A stretch of 64,000 bases of DNA from Torymus aiolomorphi. Lineage: Eukaryota; Arthropoda; Insecta; Hymenoptera; Torymidae. Location: contig CM070873.1 in NCBI GenBank assembly GCA_036365515.1, positions 222,506,876 through 222,570,875 of the forward strand, read 5' to 3'. Position 1 is the stretch's first letter, and every line of letters begins with the position of its first letter. The notes under the pieces were generated by a model that saw only the letters and a list, made by a program, of their open reading frames with translations, searched no databases and had not been told where the DNA came from. Positions 49,691 through 64,000 of the stretch are shown one piece after another. The position numbers and the translations under genes are program-made.

Positions 49691-51237
49691 GGGACCATGG
49701 AATCCCGTTAATATCCCTACGTTTTAGAGATGTTTTATTTTACTTCATTTTTTATTACTTATTCGGAATTACACCTGTAAGTACATTATAAAAAAGAGTC
49801 TAAAAATAATTTCGTGTTATAAATATTTAAAATATGAGTATCTTAAACAAAATGATGAATTAATGCTTAATAATTACTGTAATTTTATTAGTCATCAACA
49901 TCTTTGAGCATAATACCTGATATATGATTATGCATAACCATTAACTCATCCACAACAAATCCTGGAAAGGCCAGCATATGCGTTACATCACATCGCTGAC
50001 CGCCTCAGAGATGAGCAAAACCGAAACTCCACATGGTCCGCAGCGAAAGGTCGGTACAAGGAGCCCAACGGCGAGGCCCATTAAGAATCAGCGAGCCTAA
50101 TTACGCAACGTCGAGCCGTAACACACTGTCGGCCGTCCGACCCAATGTCCCTATATTTCCCTACACACATATGAATGCGTATATATCCAGCACAAGGACC
50201 ACGACAGACCGGCGTCGAGGCTCGTCTAGTCCGTTAGCCGTCTTTGTTCTTGCAGGATTCGGCACATCTCCGTTAGCCGGGAACCATGCAAAAGATCCGC
50301 GCCGACGTCGTCTCGTCGCCGCACGCTTTAAAGGGAAATAAATGAATATTAGGCCGGGCGCGAGAGCGCGGTAGCGGCAAGTGCATCTTCCCGAGTAGAG
50401 AGCGGAGCCAGCTAGTGTGCTGCACTTCTTGCTGACTCGGCGTTCTCCTTTATGGCCGTTGGGGCCCATATATGCAGACGAGAAGAAGAGAGAGCGAGAG
50501 GGAGGAGAGGAGAGGATAGGAGGCTCGCGGCACCGTTTGTACAATATCGCTGACCAACCGTCTTTGCTCCGCGAATATCTCCCTTGCCGCCGTCGCCTCC
50601 TCTCCCTCCCGGATCCTCTCTATTTCTCCTTTTTGCCTTCTTTATGTTATCCTCCGGGGCTGGAAAGGGCAAATCTGTTTTTCTGGGTCTGCGAGCCCTC
50701 GGAAAACAAATTTAACGAACGATTTAAAAAGAATGCTGCTGGCCGGTTGTGGGCTGTGGCTACGTTGTGTGCGTGTGTCTACGTGCATGCGAGCTCAGCT
50801 TCCTGAGTAGGATGGATTTTTCCGCGAAAGGACTGCCATGCTGCACCCTCACTCTCAGCTGTTTTTCCTTTCTTCCAGAGGAATGTTTGCTCGGATCGTC
50901 TTTCCTGGCCTCCCCTGCGGTCCTGTAATTGGCCAGAGATGACCTGAATGAGTACGTAGACAAATGGGGACAAACAGCAAGACATTGTTCTTGACTGCAT
51001 CTTCTGTGTCAAACCAAAAGAATTTTGTACACAACTCAGTAAATGCGATGTAAACAGATGCATTATGTCCTGCTTTGGATATTATTTTGCGTAATATAGT
51101 ATTAAAAATTCAAGATTCAATAATGGATTCTTAAAACACAATATTCATGAATAAAATAGAATCAAATTTATAAATTATAGATTAAAAAAGAAAATATGTC
51201 AATTGCTGTAAATTCCATTAAAGCATGACTTATTTAT
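49691..51237. other. CpG-rich island with AT-rich flanks
   Basis: About 49950-50990 is GC-rich and holds frames of up to 129 codons on both strands without domains. 49691-49950 and 50990-51237 are AT-rich. No exon or RNA gene is supported. Confidence 0.6.
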
Positions 51238-51241
51238 CAAT

Positions 51242-51836
51242 GGCCGAATCCATCTCAAATCAGACAGCCCGCGTATGCCTATTTCACCTATCATGTTGAA
51301 ATAAAAATATTTATGTTCTACTCGAAAAAATATTTTACACGTGTTTTTTTATTTTTTTGTTTCATCAAAATTTCATGCGTTCAGCGATGCCGAAAAATTC
51401 CGAGAAAATTCTTTCATTGAGAAAAAAAATTTTCAATGTGATTTTCAGACTGCTATTGTTTCAGCAGTTTTTCGAGCTTTTAAACGTGTAACACACAATT
51501 TCACTCAGTTTTGAGCCCTCTTTAACGGCCTTAATGTCATTTTCAAAAAAATAAAAATCCACGAGCTATGCACTTTTTACTGAAAAATTCATTTTTAGGG
51601 AAGTGCCTTTTTCTCGAAAACCCCATGTTTTTTTTGCACAATTTTTGTTGTCGTGATAGAGGACGGTAATGCCTAGCTAGACGTATTTGTGAGATTCGGT
51701 ACTTTTTCCCTGGGATAGCGATCACTAATGAGATAACACACAAACAAATTTTTCACGCCTAATGCTTATATATAGTCAATGATATTAGAGTCAATGTAAA
51801 GGTATTTGTCTTTGTGTGTATGTAATATACAGGTAC
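51242..51836. repeat. Left terminal inverted repeat
   Basis: Begins GGCCGAATCCATC and is the inverse of 54183-54780 over essentially its full length, including TTTCATGCGTTCAGCGAT, TAGCTAGACGTATTTGTGAG and AATGTAAAGGTATTTGTC. The visible differences are scattered substitutions and small indels (for example CGATGCC against GGTATCG). Confidence 0.9.
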
Positions 51837-51857
51837 ACATAACTATGTATTTATTTG

Positions 51858-54046
51858 TTATTTGCGTCTTTTTGATTTTTTATTTTTATACCTTTTTTTC
51901 ATTTGTATACCTATTTTACTACCTTTGTTTTTCTGCTTCATTGTTCTTAATTCAGTAAGCGGACGATCAGCGGTCTTTGCTGTCAAACAATGTATTTTAT
52001 CGTCACATGTTTTTTTAACCCATATATGAGTTTTTTGAATTCCAGGATACTTTGGAGTTGTAAGCCAATCAATATTTTTTTCTTTTCTGAATTTTTCTAT
52101 TTCAGCATCTTGTAAATGTATTATTTTAATAGCATCAGTATATTTTTGAACATGTATTGCAAAATCATTTGCGTTTTGAATAGCTTCTTCAAGGGGCTCT
52201 CGAAGATTATGCGAAGTAGCATAATGCTTTATAAGTCCACCCACACCATCTACAGCTCCTTTGCCGTGCCCAGTAGCAGAGAACAACCATTTTATATCAC
52301 ACGGTGCTCGTTTTAGTTCATCTAATTGAAAGCGATTTTTAAAGTGACTCGCAGCGCCGTCTGATACGATGGTAATTTTTTTAATTGAATCACAACAATT
52401 TTCTTTCAAGAATTTTATAATTTTTTGTACTGCTAGCAAAGCATACGCTGAATCATGTTTTCGGTCATCACTTATAACTGCGAAACTTTGTGTCGAATCC
52501 CCTTGATAAGAGACTGCTGTGAAAATAGAAATTTGATCATTAACCCAATGATTTCCTTGAACAGCTTTATTATGAATCACAGCCCAGTTTTCAGCGAAGT
52601 CTATTTGAAGAACTAAATGATGTGAGTCTTTTTAGCACTTTCTCTTTCTGTTTTTATAGCTTTGAGTTGTATATTTTTTACATACATGTGAGTACTAACC
52701 CTCATGGTCCAAACCGAAAGTTCATCTTTAAAAGCAGAAATTGATAGTGTCTTTTAATCAGGTTTCCATTATCCCACAAAGCATATGTAATTTCTTCTGT
52801 GCCTTCTACATCTTGCAGTTTTAAAACATGAAACGTAATTCCCTTAATCCCTGGACATAGTTTACATTCTTGTAAATAACATAAATCAGATGGCTCAGAA
52901 CACATTGTTGCATTTATTATTTGTGACCGACTTTCATCCAACTCTGTGACGTTACTCCTCTAAAATTAATTAAGCTCGTAAGAAATAAATCATAATTTGC
53001 GCAATAGATACAGAGACAAACTTCTTTGATGGGGCTAAGTAAGACATACTTTGGTCGCAAACTATAAAATTTCGATTTTCCAATTCTCAATTCTGGATAA
53101 TCATTTTTAAATACTTTATACGTCTCTTTTAAACTTCGAGTAAGAAAACGCTTAACTTTTTCTCTTTTTTATTGTTAACTTTAATTGTAACAACGTCACA
53201 TTTATTAGGACTTTGTCTTGAACAATTAAAATCATCATTTAAATAATATTCCATAACAATTTTTTCCATGTTTTCATCAATCGGATGGCCTGAATATGCA
53301 TCTGGTTCTGAATAAATTCCTTTTTCTTTAACAAGATTTCTCGATTTGTTGATCATATACATTGTTATTTCTGGAAATAAAGATAAAATTTCATGTTTTG
53401 TAAAGGATGAAGGTAGCAAAGTCAGAATTTTTATTTTTTCTGATACCGTAGAACACTTTTGCAAGGCTAGACCAAGATTTTGTATCCATTCTGTACAATG
53501 GCATACAGTTGATTCATTTGCTGTTATAGAAACGTCATAAACATTGTTCAACTTCACATCAAGGGTATTAGACAATGTTGAAAGTATTTTTTGTTTCTTC
53601 TTTGTTACGTAATTTTCAATTGATTTTTCATGTATAAGATTTTTTCTTTTAAGAGGCGATACAGAACCTAAGAAAGATGTACTTATTTCATTATTAAATT
53701 CTTCAATGCGTTCTGGAGTACTTGGTAAAAAATCTTCATCTCTATCAACTACGTTATCGGTAACTTCATTATCCGTTATAAATTCATTGTCAGTACTACT
53801 CACCAATTCTAAAGCACGATTGTAACAATGTTGACACAGATATGTAGAAGGTGTCAAAGGTAAATGAGGATAGAGGTGCTTCAATGGATGAGCAAGATTC
53901 TCAAGTTGTTTTAAACGTACGGAACTAGATTTGTAAATAATTTGTTTGTGTTTGTCTAAAAGTCTGCACATTTGATTCTCTCTGTTGAGTAATATTGAGA
54001 CATCGTAGTTGAGTTGATAAGGTGTAAATATGTAATAATTTTCCAA
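51858..54046 (-). pseudogene. Transposase gene of the long-TIR element, frameshifted
   Basis: Three open segments in different frames make one protein. Segment 1 (53129-54046, 305 codons) has Cys-rich LCQHCYNRAL, VCHCTEWIQNL and a GHPIDENMEK region, perhaps for DNA binding. Segment 2 (the shifted continuation to 52702) includes SKFYSLRPKYV and CLCIYC. Segment 3 (to 51858) carries LVLQIDFAENWAV, TIVSDGAASHFKNRF and SATGHGKGAVDGVGG, with Asp in DFAEN, SDG and VDG as candidate metal ligands, and a Lys/Arg-rich tail. Frameshifts lie near 53140, 52750 and 52625. Segment 1 lacks an ATG at its beginning; its first Met is about residue 27. Similar proteins occur as uncharacterised families in insects and cnidarians, as far as I recall. 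Confidence 0.8.
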
Positions 54047-54182
54047 AAGATGATGGTTTTAAATAAGAGGAGATGTGTGATATATAGCAGAAACCGAACT
54101 TTTCTTTGTAAATGTTAAGTCAAACCATATCCATCTAGCGGACAAATGTACTAGTACATATACTCCTATAAGTAGGCGCACG

Positions 54183-54780
54183 TACATGTATATTACATAC
54201 GCACAAAGATAAATACCTTTACATTGACTCTAATATCATTGACTATATATAAGCGTTAAGCGTGAAAAATTTGTTTGTGTGTTATCTCATTAGTGATCGC
54301 TATCCCAGGAAAAAAGTACCGAATCTCACAAATACGTCTAGCTAGGCATTACCGTCCTCTATCACGACAATAAAAATTGTGCAAAAAAAACATGGGGTTT
54401 TCGAGAAAAAGGCACTTCTCTAAAAAATGAATTTTTCAGTAAAAAGTGCATAGCTCGTGGATTTTTTATTTTTTTTTGAAAATGACATTAAGGCCGTTAA
54501 AGAGGGCTCAAAACTGAGTGAAATTATGTGTTACACGTTTAAAAGCTTGAAAAACTGCTGAAACAATAGCAGTCTGAAAATCACATTGAAAATTTTTTTT
54601 CTCAATGAAAGAATTTTCTCGGAATTTTTCGGTATCGCTGAACGCATGAAATTTTGATGAAACAAAAAAATAAAAAAACACGTGTAAAATATTTTTTCGA
54701 GTAGAACATAAATATTTTTATTTCAACATGATAGGTGAAATAGGCATACGCGGGCTGTCTGATTTGAGATGGATTCGGCC
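54183..54780. repeat. Right terminal inverted repeat
   Basis: The inverse of the left repeat, ending GATGGATTCGGCC. It lies upstream of the transposase reading direction, so its inner part should contain the element's promoter. The high similarity of the two repeats suggests a fairly recent insertion or conversion between the arms. Confidence 0.9.
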
Positions 54781-54784
54781 CAAT

Positions 54785-55299
54785 GTATCTTACCTATGTG
54801 TAAAAAGCTTTTAATCAAGCTTGATGTAAAAACCGAATTAATAAAAAGTTTCGTAATGTTTAACGGTATCTTAGTTAGTGGTATTCAGTGCATTCTTAAT
54901 ATAATCTCTTCGCATATCTGTGGTGACAAGGAAAAAGGGGAATAAGTCCAATTTTTATGAAAATCAAGTGACGGCCATTTTTTTACTTTGTTGAGGTTGA
55001 ATACACCTTTTTTAAAAGGATTTGTTGGAAAAAATTCGTTATTTTGCAGTTATAACGTAATTGAAAGAGGTAATTGAACGGGCAGTTACTTATAAGGTTT
55101 AGCCTTGGAATCGCAACATCTCGAAAACTTTTTCAAGTGACTTGTTCCCTTCTTCCTTGGCACCTCAGATATAACATATAATGCATAACGTTCTAATTGC
55201 ATATAGTTGTTGTCTATAGGTTTACTATCAATCTCATGAAAATACAGCTATGTAGTACTATATGTTACTCCAGTTTATTAAGCCCAGTTATAAAATATA
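54785..55299. other. AT-rich non-coding stretch
   Basis: No reading frame of note, no RNA gene and no repeat boundary recognised. Confidence 0.55.
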
Positions 55300-55610
55300 G
55301 GGTAGATGTGGGAATTACTGTGCCATATCTTTTAACACAGAGCGCGACAACCAAGGAACGGTAATTAAAAGTCGTGTTTTTATGGGATGTCAGTAATTGC
55401 CGCATGCATCATCCAAAGTTCGTATTGATATTTTAACGTTTATAGTTAATTTTGAGTAAAACTTTAGATTAATCGATCGTTAATCGATCAAGACATATGT
55501 TCTAGTTAATAAACTGAGTTAAATGTTCAACATATTGTTTATTGTACGATTATACTCGACTAAACATCTGAGAAGTTATGTTAACCACGCAGTAACCCCC
55601 ACCGCTACCC
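55300..55610. mobile_element. TA-flanked MITE with GGGTAG ends
   Basis: The left end GGGTAGATGTGGGAATTACTG and the reverse complement of the right end (GGGTAGCGGTGGGGGTTACTG) are imperfect inverted repeats flanked by TA at 55298-55299 and 55611-55612. At 311 bp, it has no coding capacity. The termini resemble those of the 1.9 kb element at 6338 (GGGGAGTCCGGGG), so the two may share a mariner-type mobiliser. Confidence 0.65.
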
Positions 55611-55612
55611 TA

Positions 55613-61670
<6,058 letters not shown>

Positions 61671-61990
61671 CCCGCGCAAGAAAAAATTTGTGGGCCATAT
61701 ATTGCCCACAGTGTTGGACAAGTATGGGCAATATATAGGCCATTGCAAGCCACATTACAGCAATATATGGGAGATACTCGGCTCCGGCGCCTGAGCCGAA
61801 TTCGGGCTGGAATCGAGCCATAGTATTCCCACCAGTATCCCATATAGTTCCCATATTAGTCCCACATTTATTTTCATAAGAACCATTAACAAAAAAAAAA
61901 TAAATAAATAAATAAATAAATAAGCGTAAAAAACAATTCTATTGTGCATGTACTGTGACTGTAAAATATAAAAAAAAAAAAATTTTTTTT

Positions 61991-62052
61991 GAGTGAATTC
62001 AAACCTCGAACCTTTGAATTACTAGACTTGCTCGCTATCGACTGAGCTATTT
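61991..62052 (-). other. tRNA-like sequence in left arm of palindrome
   Basis: The minus strand reads TAGCTCAGTCGATAG (a good A-box), a D-stem GCTC/GAGC, and later GGTTTGAATTC (B-box-like). The anticodon and acceptor stems do not pair convincingly, so this is a tRNA-derived promoter remnant and not a functional tRNA gene. Confidence 0.5.
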
Positions 62053-62166
62053 AATTATGTTTATATCAAAAGATCAAATGGAGGTTAATACTTGAACGAC
62101 ATCATCATTCGTTTCAGATTACAGCCTAGATAATCTCCATTTGATCTTTTGATATAAACATAACTA

Positions 62167-62228
62167 AATAACTCAGTCGGTAGCGAGCAAGTCTAGTAAT
62201 TCAAAGGTTCGAGATTCGAATCCACTAA
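62167..62228 (+). other. tRNA-like sequence in right arm of palindrome
   Basis: The plus strand reads TAACTCAGTCGGTAG and later GAGATTCGAATCC, resembling the A- and B-boxes of an RNA polymerase III promoter. It is the mirror partner of the left-arm copy, differing at several positions. The structure is too degenerate for a real tRNA. Confidence 0.5.
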
Positions 62229-62642
62229 AAGATTTTTTATTTTATATTTTACAGTCCCACTACATACACAATAGGATTGTTTTTTACGCTTATTTATTTA
62301 TTTATTATTTTCTTTAATGGTTCTCATGAAAATAAATATGGAACTAATATGGGAACTATATGGGATACTGGTGGGAATACTATGGCCCGATTCCAGCCCG
62401 AATTTGGCTCAGGCGCCAGAGCCGAGTATCTCCCATATATTGCGTTAATGTGGCTTGCAATGGCCCATATATTGCCCATACTTGTCCAACACTGTGGGCA
62501 ATATATGGCCCACAAATTTTTTTTTGCGCGGGAATATTAATAAATGAAAATGATACTTTCATATGTATATAATATATACAACAATTATTTATATAGATTA
62601 ATTCAAATAATAATGATGGAGGTAACATTAATTTCTTCTGTA

Positions 62643-62873
62643 CACTGAGAAAAAAATTTAATTGAATCAATGAATATTTAATTACAATGTGACAATCAAA
62701 TATTTCATTAGATCAATTAAATATTTTATCAAAACAACAAAATATTTGTTTTTAAAATGAATGTAACACAATACTTTATTGTTTAAATAATATATTTATT
62801 TGATCTAATGAAACATTTGATTGTCACATTGTAATTAAATATTCATTGATTCAATTAAATTTTTTTCACAGTG
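62643..62873. mobile_element. Hairpin MITE, CACTGAGA family, copy 3
   Basis: The ends CACTGAGAAAAAAATTTAATTG and CAATTAAATTTTTTTCACAGTG are inverted repeats flanked by TA (62641-62642 and 62874-62875). The arms (AATATTTAATTACAATGTGAC against GTCACATTGTAATTAAATATT) are nearly perfect for about 90 bp each. At 231 bp it is almost the same size as copy 2, but the interior is unrelated. Confidence 0.88.
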
Positions 62874-62875
62874 TA

Positions 62876-64000
62876 GGAATTGACTTCTGTAAATTAATTC
62901 ATACACAATTTATTATAATGTAAATTTTGTATCTGGTTTATTAATAAATAAAATTAAATAAAAATTGTAAAGTCTTTGTTGTGACTGTAAAATCAAATTT
63001 AAATGCTCAATCATAAATAAAAAAGGGTTATTTGATGGAGATGACGAAAAAATAACAGAACGAAACCCACTTCTTCACACACTTTCGGCTAATTCACAAA
63101 GACAGAGAAACAAGTGTAGGCACGGTCCTACATCCGCGGCTACTTCCGCCTCTCATCTGAATAATTCGCTCCTAATGGTCCCACTGTTCCACAAACACAC
63201 TATGCGCACACGCGTATAATTCAGATCAAAGCGGAAGTCGGTGCGCGCAGGTCTCTCGAGACTGCGACTATATATCGTACACCACTAGACAGACGAAATC
63301 CGAAACAAAAGCTATATATGTTACTAGAGAACAGAGACAGAAACTTGGATGGTGGCTGCTCAAGGGGTATTCCTAGAAATTGGCGGGAAAGCGCGCAACC
63401 CGCGCGCACGCACACTCACATGTAGCCAAAAAGCGACTGAGAGTGTGCGGGCTTTCTCCTTCACGTGCACACGCGGATCATCTGAAGAACATGTGAGGGT
63501 CTATTTTTCCTGCCTCGGGGGCCGCAAAGAACGAGAGAGAGTGGGAGTGGTGCGAGCACAGAGGGAACAAAGGCGCCACGAGACGAGGGAACGACTGAGA
63601 CAAAGCGACGAGATGAGTACTCGGGGGCGGAAAAAATCGGACTTCTCTTCTCCTTCTCTCCATCTTTCTCCCTCTCGACGCAACGGAATATATCAATCCC
63701 CGCGGCTCTCCCAGGAAGCGAGACGTCGAATTTCGCTCGGGGTTGCACGCACTGTTCTGGAATATCTCCACCCCCTTGGCACACCTTCTTCTCGGGGCCA
63801 AGGCGCTAATTTGCGGTATGGTTAATCGCGGGGGCAGTCGCCGTGATATATCGACTCGACGTCGGCGGCCCTGCGCTCCCCGGTCGGAAAACTGCCTTTG
63901 TTTCCGTCGAATCATTTAATCATTCCCAGATTTTCCGAGAGATGCAGCAGCAGCAACCCCCTTTTGGCAAAAGTAGGAGGCGGCCATGTGAAAAGCGACT
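62876..64000. other. AT-rich stretch then CpG-rich end of window
   Basis: 62876-63050 is AT-rich. From about 63050 to the end the DNA is CpG-rich, with overlapping frames on both strands (158 codons at 63349-63825 +, 145 at 63478-63915 -) that lack recognisable domains. An upstream region of a gene beyond the window is possible but not shown. Confidence 0.55.

Larger units (their letters stand above)
51238..54784 (-). mobile_element. DNA transposon with ~595-bp terminal inverted repeats (tentatively Sola-like)
   Basis: CAAT occurs at 51238-51241 and 54781-54784 immediately outside GGCCGAATCCATCTCAAAT and its exact inverse, so the element is 51242-54780 (3539 bp) with a 4-bp target duplication. 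Inverted repeats of about 595 bp (51242-51836 and 54183-54780) are highly similar. Between them, the minus strand encodes a broken transposase. Long inverted repeats plus 4-bp duplications fit the Sola superfamily, and the transposase has three candidate acidic residues. The superfamily name is inference. Confidence 0.85.
61671..62532. mobile_element. 862-bp near-complete palindrome (fold-back element)
   Basis: CCCGCGCAAGAAAAAATTTG at 61671 faces its complement ending at 62532 (CAAATTTTTTTTTGCGCGGG). The arms stay complementary for about 400 bp to a short loop centred near 62101. Each outer arm contains paired copies of TGGGCAATATAT. The inner arms carry tRNA-like sequence at 61991-62052 (-) and 62167-62228 (+). 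AA flanks both ends. No protein is encoded. The class is unknown; palindromic amplification of a tRNA-derived SINE-like unit is one possibility. Confidence 0.8.

Noticed and set aside
61991..62228. Pair of tRNA genes
   Set aside because: A- and B-box-like sequences are present, but the anticodon and acceptor stems do not pair and both copies sit in a palindromic repeat.

Overview
This 64 kb window looks like nuclear DNA of an arthropod, most likely an insect. I lean towards Hymenoptera, but that rests on composition and repeat style, not on a diagnostic gene. Short CpG-rich islands (roughly 0.3-1.5 kb, full of CGCGCG, TATATACG and CTCTCT tracts) alternate with AT-rich DNA. All recognisable protein-coding signal is eukaryotic transposable-element sequence. 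There are no operons, rRNA genes, CRISPR arrays or confident tRNA genes. I found no host gene that can be supported across several exons. The best host-gene hint is one 49-nt exon-like segment at 24703-24751, with a strong acceptor, a strong donor and one open frame. The window is best read as intergenic or long-intron DNA.

Layout: 1-6337 is non-coding, with CpG-rich islands. 6338-8223 is a TA-flanked non-autonomous DNA element. 8880-9930 is a CpG-rich block with a 192-bp (CT)n tract. About 9983-10177 is a small fold-back. 10.5-17.2 kb alternates islands and AT-rich DNA and holds a hairpin MITE (13601-14026) with a TTAA-flanked MITE nested inside it. 17312-18008 is a fold-back array of GAAAACTAGCA units followed by an inverted-repeat-bounded, Penelope-like fragment. 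19477-20066 holds two CACTGAGA-ended hairpin MITEs. 24.7 kb has the candidate micro-exon and 25731-26085 a TTA-flanked MITE. 26.2-30.2 kb is mostly CpG-rich. 30.34-32.94 kb is a decayed non-LTR retrotransposon on the minus strand. 33218-33465 is a second copy of the hairpin MITE, and 33.58-34.15 kb holds more retroelement debris. 36-38.9 kb is AT-rich and unremarkable. 38.9-40.8 kb is CpG-rich. 41.18-42.59 kb is a nest of MITEs and dinucleotide repeats. 47.14-48.30 kb is a 5'-truncated Penelope-like element on the minus strand. 48.92-49.69 kb holds two abutting palindromes. 51242-54780 is a 3.5 kb DNA transposon with about 595-bp terminal inverted repeats and a broken transposase gene. 55300-55610 is a TA-flanked MITE. 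57.8-59.1 kb is an island with an (AG)n tract. 61671-62532 is an 862-bp near-complete palindrome with tRNA-like promoter cores in both arms. 62643-62873 is another CACTGAGA MITE. 63.05-64 kb is CpG-rich.

The main story is transposon archaeology rather than a new gene system. The points of interest are the long-TIR transposon, whose transposase carries DFAEN, SDG and HGKGAVDG motifs, hammerhead-ribozyme-like cores at three Penelope-type loci, several nested MITE families (one with an empty-site paralogue in the same window), and several large palindromes that would fold into long RNA hairpins if transcribed. Boundaries and target-site duplications were read by eye, and family names given as tentative are inferences.
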